Below, in pieces: positions 27,244 to 36,680 of a stretch of DNA of 64,000 bases (its first letter is position 1; the number at the start of each line of letters is the position of its first letter). Under the pieces are notes generated by a model. It did not search any database. It was not told where the DNA came from and worked only from the letters and a program-made list of their open reading frames with translations. This stretch comes from Pseudarthrobacter oxydans (lineage in GTDB: Bacteria > Actinomycetota > Actinomycetes > Actinomycetales > Micrococcaceae): assembly GCF_034258515.1 (NCBI RefSeq), contig NZ_CP139438.1:2666001-2730000 (forward strand). The letters run 5' to 3'. The position numbers were made by a program, and so were the translations under genes.

Positions 27244-28031
27244 TGCCCGGCGGGCGGGAGGTCCGGGCGTCCCGGTTCCTGCGCACCACCGGACAGCACG
27301 CGTCCATAGAACCCGACGCCTTCACTGCCGGCAGCTACGTCCTCAGCATCGGCGGCGCGGAACAGTCCCACGTGAACCTTCTGCAGCCGGAGGAGATCTT
27401 CTACGAATACCTGCGCCGGATCGGACACCTTGTGGACCTGGCGGCACCCCCCGGGGTTCCGGTCAGTGCGCTGCACCTGGGCGCGGGAGCGCTGACCCTG
27501 GCCCGGTACATCCAGGCCGCAAGGCCCGGGTCGGTGCAGTATGCGGTGGAGCTGGAGCGTGAACTGCTCGATTTCGTCCTGCGGGAGCTGCCCCTGCCCG
27601 AGGGGACGGACCTGCAGACCATCATCGGCGATGCCCGGGAGTCACTTGTCCGGATTGACCCCGAAGTCCGGTTCGACGTCGTCATCCTGGACATCTTTTC
27701 CGGGCCGGACGCGCCCGCGCACCTGACCACCGGCGCGTTCTACCGGGAAGTGAGGGAGCGGCTCAACCCTGCAGGACTGCTGATCGTCAATGTCGGCGAC
27801 GAGCCGGGCCTGACCCTCGTCCGAAGCCAGGTGTCCGCCATGCGGCAGGCCATGGCGGATGTGGCCGCCGTCGCGGAAACAGGCATGTTCGAAGGCCGCT
27901 ACCCCGGCAACATCATCCTCGCCGGCACCCTCACCCCGTGGCCGCCGGAATGGACCACTAAACTGACCGCCCGCGGGCCGCACCCGGCAAAAGTGCTGGC
28001 CGGAGTGGACCTCGACCCCTTTGCAGGATGA
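27243..28031 (+). CDS. Spermidine-synthase-like methyltransferase-fold protein
   Basis: The 262-aa product has a Rossmann methyltransferase/spermidine synthase fold: glycine-rich ALHLGAGALTLARYI, acidic VELERELLDFV for the ribose, GDARESL and DVVILDIFSGPDAP. The polyamine-synthase gate and aminopropyl-binding aspartates are not clearly conserved, so it is better described as spermidine-synthase-like than as a proven synthase. TGATG overlap indicates coupling with the aminotransferase. Confidence 0.8.
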   Translation: MPGGREVRASRFLRTTGQHASIEPDAFTAGSYVLSIGGAEQSHVNLLQPEEIFYEYLRRIGHLVDLAAPPGVPVSALHLGAGALTLARYIQAARPGSVQYAVELERELLDFVLRELPLPEGTDLQTIIGDARESLVRIDPEVRFDVVILDIFSGPDAPAHLTTGAFYREVRERLNPAGLLIVNVGDEPGLTLVRSQVSAMRQAMADVAAVAETGMFEGRYPGNIILAGTLTPWPPEWTTKLTARGPHPAKVLAGVDLDPFAG

Positions 28032-28061
28032 CTCCGGGAGGCCAAAGTTCCCGCGCCCGGG

Positions 28062-28685
28062 CTAGCGTCCGGCCGGTTCCGGCGCCTCGGGAATGTCGTC
28101 ATCGTCGATTGCATCGGGCACGAAAGGCTCCGCGAACCACAGCCTGGTCTCCCCGTATTTCTTCTCCGCAAACCGGGTGAGAGTCTCGGGCCACCGGGGC
28201 TCGGGCGAGCGGGAGGAGCGCTCCACCACCACCACCGCCGCCGGCGACAGGTGGGTGGACAGCTTCAGGAGCACTGCCTGCAAGCCAACCTCCTCGAGCA
28301 AATACGGCGGGTCCAGGAAAACAAGGTCCCAGACTGCCGCCTCCGATGCGCGTTCCAGGAAGGATTCCACCTTTGAGCGGTGGACGGTTACCACTTTCCG
28401 GCCCAGGACGCCGTTGACGAGATCGGCATTGCGCTGGCAAACGGCGCTGGCCCTGCCATCGGACTCCACCAGGTCCACTGTCCGGGCGCCCCTGCTGCCG
28501 CTCTCGACCCCCAGGGCGCCGGAACCCGCATAGAGGTCCAGCACGCGGGCGCCGGTAATGACGTTGAAGGCATCAAGGCGGGAAAAAAGCGCTTCCTTGA
28601 CGCGGTCCGTGGTGGGCCTGGTGAGGGATCCCGGGACGCCGGTCAAAGGAGTGCCGCCGGCGGCACCTGCAATAATCCGGCTCAT
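28062..28685 (-). CDS. rsmD: 16S rRNA (guanine966-N2)-methyltransferase
   Basis: RsmD methylates G966 in 16S rRNA. The 207-aa protein starts MSRIIAGAAGGTPL and carries TRPTTDRVKEALFSRL, VLDLYAGSGALGVES for SAM binding and the catalytic FLDPPYLL. It lies 45 nt after recG, the usual order recG-rsmD-coaD, here interrupted downstream by two plus-strand genes. Confidence 0.96.
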   Translation of the reverse strand: MSRIIAGAAGGTPLTGVPGSLTRPTTDRVKEALFSRLDAFNVITGARVLDLYAGSGALGVESGSRGARTVDLVESDGRASAVCQRNADLVNGVLGRKVVTVHRSKVESFLERASEAAVWDLVFLDPPYLLEEVGLQAVLLKLSTHLSPAAVVVVERSSRSPEPRWPETLTRFAEKKYGETRLWFAEPFVPDAIDDDDIPEAPEPAGR

Positions 28686-28730
28686 TCGACGCTCCTGTCT
28701 TGGCCGCCAGGATATCCGGCACCCACCATG

Positions 28731-30998
28731 CTAGCCGCGTTCAAGGAACGCCTCCTTCTCGGGATTGAGGTATTTGTCGATCGCCTCGGCAAGCTCCGGG
28801 CGAGCGGACAGGGCAGGGTCCTCGCGCACAATCTCCTGGGCGTCTTCCCTTGCCCGGGCAATGACGTCGCCATGCTCCAGGACGCGGAGCAGCTTCAGGG
28901 TGGAGCGTCCGCCTGATTGCGAGGCTCCCAGGATGTCGCCCTCGCGCCGCAGCTTCAGGTCCTCTTCGGACAGGACGAAGCCGTCGGTAGTCGCCGCCAC
29001 GGCATCCAGCCGGCGGCGGCTGGGATGCCCGGGTTCAAGGGCGGTGACCAGCAGGCAGGTCCCTGGCAGCCCGCCCCGGCCCACCCGGCCGCGGAGCTGG
29101 TGCAACTGGGAAATACCGAACCGGTCCGCATCCAGAATGACCATCAGGGTTGCGTTGTGAACGTCCACGCCCACCTCGATCACCGTGGTGGAGACAAGCA
29201 GCTTGATGCGGTTGGCCGCAAAGTCTTCCATGACGCCGAACTTCACGTCCGGTTCCTGCCGTCCGTGGAGCGGTGCCAGGGGAACTCCGGACAGGGTGGT
29301 CTCTTCCCGCAGATGCTCGACGACGGCCGTCACCGAGGCGAGCTCCCGGCCGCCGTCCCCTTCCGCATCCCCCGCCGGAGGCTCCGCCTCCCCGGGGCTG
29401 AAGTCGCCGTCGTCGTCCGTTCCGATCCTGGGGCAAACGACGTACACCTGATGGCCCCTGTCAATCTCCTCCCGGGCGCGGGCCCAGATGCGGCCTGCCC
29501 AGGCCGGGTTCTCGGCAAGTCCCACCAGGTGGGTGGCGATAGGGGCACGGCCGGCCGGCAGTTCGTCCAGGACCGACGTTTCGAGGTCGCCGAAAACTGT
29601 CATCGCGACGGTCCGCGGGATGGGCGTGGCCGTCATCACCAGCAGATGCGGCGGCTTCCGCGCCTTGGCGCGCAGGGCATCGCGCTGCTCCACCCCGAAG
29701 CGGTGCTGCTCATCCACCACGATCAGGCCGAGATCATAGAATGACACGTTGTCGCTCAGCAGGGCATGGGTCCCGATGATGATCCCGGCCGTCCCCGAGG
29801 CGGCATCAAGCAGGGCCTGCCGGCGCGCCGCCGTCGGCAGGGAGCCAGTGAGCAGCGAAACCTGGACGGAAGCGCCGTCCATCCCGCCCAGCAGGCCGTC
29901 TCCGGAGAGTGGGCCCAGGGTCCGGCGGATCGATTCGAAATGCTGGGCAGCGAGGACCTCCGTGGGCGCCAGCAGGGCCGCCTGCCCGCCGGCATCCACC
30001 ACCTGCAGCATGGCACGGAGCGCCACGATGGTCTTGCCGGAGCCCACTTCTCCCTGCAGCAGCCGGTTCATGGGGACGTCCCGGGAGAGTTCTGCCGCCA
30101 GGGTTTCCCCGACGGCGGCCTGCCCGGCCGTGAGCGTGAACGGAAGGCTCCGGTCGAAACTGGCCAGCAGGCCCTCCGGAGCGGGCCGGCGGGCGGTGGC
30201 TTCTTCCGAGGCCAGCTGTGCACGGCGGCGGGCCAGGGCGGACTGCAGCACCAGTGCCTCCTGGTAACGGAAGCGGCGACGTGCCTGCTGCCAGTCCGTG
30301 GCCGACTCCGGCTCATGGATCAGCCGGTAGGCTTCGGCGATCGGCAGGAACTTCTCCCGGGCCGCGATGGCGGGTGGCACGGGATCCGGCAGGGAGCCAA
30401 GGTCAGCAGTTTCGAGCAGGGTTGAGACAGCCTTCTGGATCTTCCAGCTGGGAAGCTTGGCGGTGGCCGGATAGATGGGAATGGGCATGGCGGCCAGCTT
30501 TTCCGGATCCCGGCCGCCCTCGCTGAACGGATCATCGTCCAGCAGCTGGTAGTCGGGGTTGGTGAGTCCAAGGGATCCCTTGAAGGACGTGACCTTGCCG
30601 GAAAACAGCGCCCGGCGGCCAGGGAGCAGGTCCGCTTGGGCCTTGTAGCCGTTGAAGAAGCTGATCTTGAGCGTACCCGGCGCTTTGCCCCGGTACTCCG
30701 TGCCGCCTACCACCCGGAGGCCCTGTCTTCCGTCGTCGTCGGAAACCACGACGTCGGTGATGGTGCCGCGGCGCGCCTGCATCCGGCGGGTGTTGCTGGA
30801 GAGCACCCGGGCGATCAGGGTGACTTCTTCGTCCCGGGGAATCTCGCTGATGGGCGTCAGCTCCCCGCGGCTCATGTAGCGGCGCGGGTAGTAATTCAGC
30901 AGCCCCTCGACTGTGGTGATGCCCAGATGCTTTTCTATGACCGCTGCGGAACGCTTACCAAGCCGCCGTTCCAGCGCCAGGTCCAGTTCAGCGCTCAT
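28731..30998 (-). CDS. recG: ATP-dependent DNA helicase RecG
   Basis: RecG remodels stalled forks and Holliday junctions. The 755-aa product has the N-terminal wedge domain, Walker A GEVGSGKTIVAL (about residue 330), the DEQH box VVDEQHRFGVEQRDAL, TATPIPRTVAMT and the C-terminal QLRGRVGRGG. ATG at 30998 is used; a GTG at 31004 would add two residues. The start overlaps the end of the DAK2 gene by 11 nt. Confidence 0.96.
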   Translation of the reverse strand: MSAELDLALERRLGKRSAAVIEKHLGITTVEGLLNYYPRRYMSRGELTPISEIPRDEEVTLIARVLSSNTRRMQARRGTITDVVVSDDDGRQGLRVVGGTEYRGKAPGTLKISFFNGYKAQADLLPGRRALFSGKVTSFKGSLGLTNPDYQLLDDDPFSEGGRDPEKLAAMPIPIYPATAKLPSWKIQKAVSTLLETADLGSLPDPVPPAIAAREKFLPIAEAYRLIHEPESATDWQQARRRFRYQEALVLQSALARRRAQLASEEATARRPAPEGLLASFDRSLPFTLTAGQAAVGETLAAELSRDVPMNRLLQGEVGSGKTIVALRAMLQVVDAGGQAALLAPTEVLAAQHFESIRRTLGPLSGDGLLGGMDGASVQVSLLTGSLPTAARRQALLDAASGTAGIIIGTHALLSDNVSFYDLGLIVVDEQHRFGVEQRDALRAKARKPPHLLVMTATPIPRTVAMTVFGDLETSVLDELPAGRAPIATHLVGLAENPAWAGRIWARAREEIDRGHQVYVVCPRIGTDDDGDFSPGEAEPPAGDAEGDGGRELASVTAVVEHLREETTLSGVPLAPLHGRQEPDVKFGVMEDFAANRIKLLVSTTVIEVGVDVHNATLMVILDADRFGISQLHQLRGRVGRGGLPGTCLLVTALEPGHPSRRRLDAVAATTDGFVLSEEDLKLRREGDILGASQSGGRSTLKLLRVLEHGDVIARAREDAQEIVREDPALSARPELAEAIDKYLNPEKEAFLERG

Positions 30999-31974
30999 GC
31001 CCACTGGAGTTCACTGCATCCGTTGCCGGGTCCCGCGGCAGCGCGAGTTCACTGATGCTGATGTTGGCCGGCTCCCCCAGGGACCGGATGATGTGGACGG
31101 CGGGATCCGCCTCGGGGACATGGACGTGGACGCGCCACCGGTAGTTGCCGTCGGAATCGGGCACGCTGCCAACCTGGCTCATGATCACGGACTCGCCCAC
31201 CTCGTCCAGCCGCTGGCGGAGGGTTGCCGCGTTGAGGGGTGACAGGCTGATGGTGCACATGACTTCCACGCCGTCGTCATCCGGCATGGCCGTATGGATG
31301 TGCGGGTCAGACACGTCGTAGCCGTGCAGGCCGTCAAGGAGTTCGCTTTGGAGCTCTTCACCCAGGATCGCTGAGCGAAGGCAATCGAGGATCAGCAGCA
31401 TCCCCACTCCGCCCGCATCAACCACATGGGCGGTCGTCAGAACGTCCAACTGGTCTTCGGTATGGATCACCGCGGCGAGGGCGCCCTCCACAACGGCGTC
31501 CAGGGCAAGGCCCAGGGCGTGGTTGCTGTCGTCCCCGTTCTGTCCGGCGTCGACAGCGGCCGCGGCCCGGGCTGCCGCTTCCATGACGGACAGCATGGTT
31601 CCCGGCACGGGATCGCTCAATGCCGACCAGGCACGGATCTGGGCACGGTTGAGGGCTGCCGCCAGCAGGGTGGAGGTCAGCCGGGTGTGGCCTGCCAGCG
31701 GCTCGGCGGCTGCGCACAGGAACACCGAGAAAAGGGTCCCCGAGTTGCCCCGCGCTTCCTCCATGGCGGCCTGGCCCGCGGCGGCAAGGACGGCGCCGAC
31801 GTCCATGTGCGCGGGGTGGTCACCCGTGGCAGCGAGGGAACGGGCTGCGGCGCGCACGGTGACGTAGAGGTTGGTGCCGGTGTCGCCGTCGGCCACGGGA
31901 AAGATGTTGATGGCATTCAGGCGGTCGCTGTGGTTGCCAAGGGCGGTCTCAGCCTTGCCCAACCATCTCTTCAT
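30988..31974 (-). CDS. DAK2-domain (FakA/YloV N-terminal-like) protein
   Basis: The 328-aa protein MKRWLGKAETALGNHSDRLN has the DhaL/DAK2 nucleotide-binding signature INIFPVADGDTGTNLYVT and ARGNSGT, followed by VVDAGGVGMLLILD. Fatty-acid kinase FakA and YloV are about 550 aa and have a third domain; this protein stops after the middle domain, so it is a short form. A TTG at 32007 overlapping thiL is an alternative start. It sits between thiL and recG. Confidence 0.85.
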   Translation of the reverse strand: MKRWLGKAETALGNHSDRLNAINIFPVADGDTGTNLYVTVRAAARSLAATGDHPAHMDVGAVLAAAGQAAMEEARGNSGTLFSVFLCAAAEPLAGHTRLTSTLLAAALNRAQIRAWSALSDPVPGTMLSVMEAAARAAAAVDAGQNGDDSNHALGLALDAVVEGALAAVIHTEDQLDVLTTAHVVDAGGVGMLLILDCLRSAILGEELQSELLDGLHGYDVSDPHIHTAMPDDDGVEVMCTISLSPLNAATLRQRLDEVGESVIMSQVGSVPDSDGNYRWRVHVHVPEADPAVHIIRSLGEPANISISELALPRDPATDAVNSSGHER

Positions 31975-31996
31975 CGCTTGCGCGTTAGCGGCAACC

Positions 31997-33091
31997 TTAG
32001 TGTGCAAAGTGATCCCATCCCCCGGTGTCCGCGGACCGGCCCGCAATTTTGACGCCCGGGCCTTCATTGATTCCCAGTGCTTGTACTGAGCCTATCGCAG
32101 TGAATCCGTGAGGCAGCGGCGAACCAGGAGGGAAGGTGGCAAGCAGTCCGTGGTCCTCCCCGCCGCCGAGGACCCACTCTCCAGGGTCCATGCCCAACAG
32201 CTCAGCGGCCGGCCGAAGGGCGTCCGCCAGCCGCTTCAGCGGGCCTGGATTGAGGTCGACGGCGACACGGCTGGCTGTTGCCAGCCTCATCCCATCGCGC
32301 AGCAGCCCGTCTGAGATGTCCAGCATGGCGGTGGCGCCGGCGGCACGCGCGGCGGGCCCTGACGCCAGGGGCGGCCGTGGCCTGCACTGCAGTTCCACCA
32401 AGGCGCGTTGACCGTCGCTGAGGGCATCAACAGGCACGTCCGACTCCAACAGTGCGAGGCCTGCGGCAGCATGGCCGGCGGTGCCCGCAAGGGCCAGGAC
32501 GTCCCCCGGCCTGGCCCCGGACCGGAGGACCGGCGCGCCGGCGTCGAGCGTTCCCAGCACGGCCACGGTGACGGAGATTTCGCGCCCGCGCCCCAGGTCC
32601 CCGCCCGCTACCGAGCAGGATGCCGCGCCCAGTTCCCTGATGCCCGCGGTGAGGCCGTCCGCCAGGTCCTCCACCCAGCCCACAGCCGTTTCGGGCGGAA
32701 GGGTAAGGCTTACCACCATCGACGTGGCGCGCGCACCCATGGCGTTGATGTCACTCAGGTTCTGCGCCGCAGCTTTCCAGCCGACGTCGAAGCCGGTAGT
32801 CCGGTAGCCGTTGGGCCATTGCAGCCTAAAGTCCTGGTCCTGGACCTGGGTGTCGATGCTGATGACGGTCCTGCCGTCAGGAGAAGCCACTATGGCGGCG
32901 TCGTCCCCCGGGCCGAGCAACGTAGCGTCGCTGTGCGCGCCGTCCATGGCCAGGCGCGGAAAGATCCGGGCCAGCAGCCCGGCCTCGGAGAGCGCAGAGA
33001 CGGTCAGGGCGGAGACGGTCTGCGGCTCCCCGACGGCGGCAGCGCCTTCAGGCTGGGGCCGCCCGTGGTGGGTGATGGGATTCTCAGGCAC
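31997..33091 (-). CDS. thiL: Thiamine-monophosphate kinase
   Basis: ThiL makes thiamine diphosphate from the monophosphate. The 364-aa protein has the PurM-like signature GPGDDAAIVA, ISIDTQVQDQDF, SDINAMGARA, GGDLGRG and LDISDGLLRD. The start is GTG at 33091. On the minus strand TAGCGT lies six nt before the GTG, which would fit a leaderless mRNA. With thiC (8808) it is the second thiamine gene in the window but is not linked to it. Confidence 0.93.
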   Translation of the reverse strand: MPENPITHHGRPQPEGAAAVGEPQTVSALTVSALSEAGLLARIFPRLAMDGAHSDATLLGPGDDAAIVASPDGRTVISIDTQVQDQDFRLQWPNGYRTTGFDVGWKAAAQNLSDINAMGARATSMVVSLTLPPETAVGWVEDLADGLTAGIRELGAASCSVAGGDLGRGREISVTVAVLGTLDAGAPVLRSGARPGDVLALAGTAGHAAAGLALLESDVPVDALSDGQRALVELQCRPRPPLASGPAARAAGATAMLDISDGLLRDGMRLATASRVAVDLNPGPLKRLADALRPAAELLGMDPGEWVLGGGEDHGLLATFPPGSPLPHGFTAIGSVQALGINEGPGVKIAGRSADTGGWDHFAH

Positions 33092-33176
33092 TCCACTACG
33101 CTATCGCGGTACTCCGACATTGCCGGCCCACGGTGCCGCGTCAGGGCGGAGCCCACCGCGGCGATAGGCTGGAGAC

Positions 33177-33680
33177 ATGCACCGTCCCCAGCTTTCCCTG
33201 CCCGCCCGCGTTGCCAGGCTGGCACTGATTGGGAGCCTTGCGGCCGTTTCTTTAACCTCGTGCTCGCCTGCCGTGGATGTTCCGGCGGCCAAGGACGCGG
33301 CCAACCCGGCGTGCGCGCCCATGATGGTGGGCCTGCCTGATGCCATCGGCGAGTACGCGCTGCGAAAGACAAACAGCCAGGCCACGGCCGCGTGGGGCGA
33401 TCCGTCCCTGGTGATCCTGCGCTGCGGCGTGAATGTGCCCGGGCCCACAACGGACCGCTGCGTGACCGTGAACGGGATCGACTGGGTCATCAAGGAAGGG
33501 GATCCGGTGTGGACCCTGACAACCTACGGCCGCGAACCGGCAACGGAGATCCTCCTGGACCCTGACAAGATCAGTTCAGCCACTGTCCTTGCCGACCTTG
33601 CGGCAGCGGCCGGCAAGGTGCCGGCCGCCAGGAGCTGCGTGGGGCAGGAGGATCTCCAGAACCTGCCGCCGAGCCAGTAG
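33177..33680 (+). CDS. DUF3515 family lipoprotein
   Basis: A 167-aa actinobacterial protein of the DUF3515 family, function unknown. The N-terminus (basic residues, hydrophobic LALIGSLAAVSLTSC) ends in a lipobox with Cys29, so it is likely a membrane-anchored lipoprotein. The conserved ILRCGVNVPGPTTDRCVTVNGIDW, split here over two conserved cysteines, and the WVIKEGD region match the family. It is divergent from thiL. Confidence 0.88.
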   Translation: MHRPQLSLPARVARLALIGSLAAVSLTSCSPAVDVPAAKDAANPACAPMMVGLPDAIGEYALRKTNSQATAAWGDPSLVILRCGVNVPGPTTDRCVTVNGIDWVIKEGDPVWTLTTYGREPATEILLDPDKISSATVLADLAAAAGKVPAARSCVGQEDLQNLPPSQ

Positions 33681-33697
33681 GCGGTGGCGGCTGACTC

Positions 33698-34846
33698 TTA
33701 GCGCAGCCCGGTTTTGCGGTTCAGCGCGAGGTAGATCAGTTCGTCGATGAGGTCGGCGTAACCCAGGCCGGAAGCCGCCCACATCTGCGGATACATGCTC
33801 TTGGGCGTGAAGCCGGGCATGGTGTTGATTTCGTTGATGATGAGTTCCCCGGCGGGCGTGTAGAAGAAGTCCACCCGGCTCAGGCCCTCGGCCCCCACGG
33901 CGTCGAACGCCGCCGCGGCAAGCTCCCGGACCCGGGCTATGGCTTCCTCGGGGATGTCGGCAGGGCAGCTGAGGGAGGCGGCGTCGTCCTCCACATACTT
34001 GGCGTTGAAGTCGTAGAACTCGTGGGTTCCGCCTGCCACGGAAATTTCACCGGGCATGGAGGTGCGTGGCGCGTCGGTGCCCCTGCCTTCGAGGACCGCA
34101 CATTCGATCTCCCGGCCGGTGATGCCGGCCTCGATCACCAGTTTCAGGTCGTGCCGCCGGGCTTCCTCGATGGCTGCATCGAGGAGTTCCAGGGAATCCA
34201 CCTTGGAGATACCCATGGATGATCCTGCCCGCGCCGGCTTGACGAAGACGGGAAATCCCAGCCGGTCCACCTGCTTGCGCACTGACTCCGGGTCCTTGCG
34301 CCACTGCCTGTCCGTCACCGCGACATACGGACCGACCTGCAGCCCGGCAGCCTCGAACACCACCTTCATGAAGTGCTTGTCCATGCCCACGGCCGAGGCC
34401 AGGACGCCGGCGCCGACATAGCGGGTATCCGAGAGTTCCAGGAGCCCCTGGATGGTTCCGTCCTCCCCGAACGGGCCGTGGAGAAGCGGGAAAACCACGT
34501 CCACCGTGCCGAGCTCCTGGGGTACCTCGTTCGGGGCCGTGACGATCAGCTGGTGCTCGCCCCCGATCTCGGCAAGGGTCACGGTCTGCGGCGAAGGCGC
34601 CACCTCAGGGAGGGATGTTCCCGCGAGGGACCACTGGGCCGTATCGGCTGACGCGAGGACCCATTGCCCGGTTTTGGCGATGCCAATGGGAATTACTTCG
34701 TACTTGTCCTTGTTGATCGCGCCGAGGACACCGGCCGCTGTCACGCAGCTCACGGCGTGCTCGCTCGAGCGGCCGCCGAAAAGGACCGCCACCCGGGGTT
34801 TGGCCCTGCGCGCGGGCTCCCCTGCAGCCAGGTTTTCATGGGACAT
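33698..34846 (-). CDS. ddl: D-alanine--D-alanine ligase
   Basis: ATP-grasp ligase for the D-Ala-D-Ala stem peptide end. The 382-aa protein has VLFGGRSSEHAVSC at the N-terminus, VFPLLHGPFGEDGTIQGLLE, PVFVKPARAGSSMGISKVD and the C-terminal INEINTMPGFTPKSMYP. It starts two nt after the gpsA stop in the murA-plsC-gpsA-ddl operon, an envelope-building set. Confidence 0.96.
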   Translation of the reverse strand: MSHENLAAGEPARRAKPRVAVLFGGRSSEHAVSCVTAAGVLGAINKDKYEVIPIGIAKTGQWVLASADTAQWSLAGTSLPEVAPSPQTVTLAEIGGEHQLIVTAPNEVPQELGTVDVVFPLLHGPFGEDGTIQGLLELSDTRYVGAGVLASAVGMDKHFMKVVFEAAGLQVGPYVAVTDRQWRKDPESVRKQVDRLGFPVFVKPARAGSSMGISKVDSLELLDAAIEEARRHDLKLVIEAGITGREIECAVLEGRGTDAPRTSMPGEISVAGGTHEFYDFNAKYVEDDAASLSCPADIPEEAIARVRELAAAAFDAVGAEGLSRVDFFYTPAGELIINEINTMPGFTPKSMYPQMWAASGLGYADLIDELIYLALNRKTGLR

Positions 34847-34848
34847 CG

Positions 34849-35901
34849 TCAGTATTCGCCTTCAGGTTTCAGTTCCCGGGACAGCAGGACGGGCCCCAGT
34901 TGGTCAACGGACAGCTTGCCGGCCAGCACGGCAACGACGGCGGCTGTAATGGGCATCTCCACGCCCAGCTTGCCTGCCAGCTCGTGGACCGCCTGGCCCG
35001 ATTTTATGCCTTCGGCGGTCTGTGTCATCTTCTGGCCCACTTCCTCAAGCGTGAGGCCCTGCCCCAGGAGCCGCCCGGCGGTGTGGTTGCGTGACAGCGG
35101 GGAGGAACAGGTGGCCACAAGGTCGCCCAGGCCTGCGAGGCCTGCCATCGTCTTGGCTTCTCCGCCAAGGGCAAGGGCCAGGCGGGACGTTTCCGCGAGT
35201 CCGCGGGTGATGACGGACGCCTTGGTGTTGTCCCCCATCTGCCTGCCCTCGCAAATGCCGACGGCCAGGGCAATAACGTTCTTGACGATCCCGCCGATCT
35301 CCACGCCCACGACGTCGGCGGTGGTGTACGGCCGGAAGTAGGGGGCCGTGCAGCTCCTGGCGATCCAGCCTGCGGCGGCGGAGTCGGTGCAGGCAACCAC
35401 AGAGGCAGTGGGTTCTTCGCGGGCGATTTCCATGGCCAGGTTGGGGCCGGACACAATGGCTATGCGCTCGGCGGGCAAGCCCAGTTCCTCGCTGATGACC
35501 TCGCTCATCCTGGCGTCCGTACCGAGCTCCAGGCCCTTCATCAGCGAGACAACCATGGCGTCCGGAGCGATCAGGCTTTTCCACTCCCGCAGCTGCGGCC
35601 GGAGCGACTGCGCCGGGACCGCGATGACCACAAGGTCAGCGCCCTCCAGGACAGCGGCGACGTCTGTTGACGCGGAGATGCTCTCCGGCAGCGGGATGTC
35701 CTTCAGGTACTGCTCGTTGCGGTGGTCCGCATTAATCCGGTCCACCACTTCAGCACGCCTGCCCCACAGCCTGATGCTGCGCGGCTCGTCCGCAGCAGCC
35801 GCGGCGTCAGCGAGGATTTTCGCAAAGGTTGTTCCCCAGGAGCCGGCGCCGAGAACAGCAACGGAGCGGGCCGAGCCCGTCTGCCTTCCCCCAGGGGTCA
35901 C
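34849..35901 (-). CDS. gpsA: Glycerol-3-phosphate dehydrogenase [NAD(P)+]
   Basis: GpsA makes sn-glycerol 3-phosphate for phospholipids. The 350-aa protein has VAVLGAGSWGTTFAKILA, VSLMKGLELG, SGPNLAMEIA and the catalytic-lysine segment GGIVKNVIALAVGICEG. I use the GTG at 35901, which overlaps the plsC stop (GTGA); the ATG at 35988 would overlap plsC by 91 nt. Confidence 0.95.
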   Translation of the reverse strand: MTPGGRQTGSARSVAVLGAGSWGTTFAKILADAAAAADEPRSIRLWGRRAEVVDRINADHRNEQYLKDIPLPESISASTDVAAVLEGADLVVIAVPAQSLRPQLREWKSLIAPDAMVVSLMKGLELGTDARMSEVISEELGLPAERIAIVSGPNLAMEIAREEPTASVVACTDSAAAGWIARSCTAPYFRPYTTADVVGVEIGGIVKNVIALAVGICEGRQMGDNTKASVITRGLAETSRLALALGGEAKTMAGLAGLGDLVATCSSPLSRNHTAGRLLGQGLTLEEVGQKMTQTAEGIKSGQAVHELAGKLGVEMPITAAVVAVLAGKLSVDQLGPVLLSRELKPEGEY

Positions 35902-36671
35902 GGAGCTTCCGTTCCGGTACCGGTCTGCTGCTGCCCGCGCTCCACGAACCTGCCGTGCCGGGCCTGCTGCTTCTTGGCCGGATCCCACCGCTCAGCCGGA
36001 GGCTCTTCTCCCCTGATTTCGGCCAGGAGTCCAGTGATCGCATCCATGATCGCGTCGGTGGCCCCGGCAAGGGTTGCCTTGTCCAGCGGACGGCCGCTGA
36101 AGGCGCTGAGGTCAACGGGCTCGCCCACCACTACGGTCGACTTCTTGCGCGGGAACAGGTGGAACCGCTTGCCGTAACGGGGGAAAACTTCGTGGGCGCC
36201 CCAATGGGCAATCGGAACCACCGGAATGCCGCCCTCCAGGGCAAGCCGCGCAGCACCCGTGTGGCCTTTCATGGGCCACAGCGCCGGATCACGCGTCAGG
36301 GTGCCTTCGGGGTAGATGATGATGGCCCCGCCTTCGGCAACGATCTCCTGCGCGAGCTGCAGGGAGCGGTTCGCCCCCGCGGACGAACGTTCCACCGGGA
36401 TCTGCTTTGTTGCCCGCAGGACCCAGCCCAGCACCGGAACCTTGAAGAGCCCTGACTTGGCAAGGAAGTGCGGGGCAATCTTGTGGTTGTAGAGGAGGTG
36501 GCCGACGATCAGGGGATCGATCTCGGTGCAGTGGTTGGGCGCGGCGATAAAACCGCCCGCAGGCAGCTTTTCCGTGCCCTCCCACTTCTTGTCCATCATG
36601 AGGTTGAACAGGGGGCGGACTATGCCGGCGACCACAGCGAGCGTGGCGCGGCTCTTGGCCGGTTCCTTCAC
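35898..36671 (-). CDS. plsC: 1-acyl-sn-glycerol-3-phosphate acyltransferase
   Basis: PlsC adds the second acyl chain to form phosphatidic acid. The 257-aa protein has NHCTEID (the H-x4-D catalytic motif), VPVLGWVLRATKQIPVER and YPEGTLTRD. It has a short membrane-associated N-terminus. It lies between murA (9-nt gap) and gpsA (4-nt overlap), which makes its substrate precursor. Confidence 0.95.
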   Translation of the reverse strand: MKEPAKSRATLAVVAGIVRPLFNLMMDKKWEGTEKLPAGGFIAAPNHCTEIDPLIVGHLLYNHKIAPHFLAKSGLFKVPVLGWVLRATKQIPVERSSAGANRSLQLAQEIVAEGGAIIIYPEGTLTRDPALWPMKGHTGAARLALEGGIPVVPIAHWGAHEVFPRYGKRFHLFPRKKSTVVVGEPVDLSAFSGRPLDKATLAGATDAIMDAITGLLAEIRGEEPPAERWDPAKKQQARHGRFVERGQQQTGTGTEAP

Positions 36672-36680
36672 GGCTGCCTG

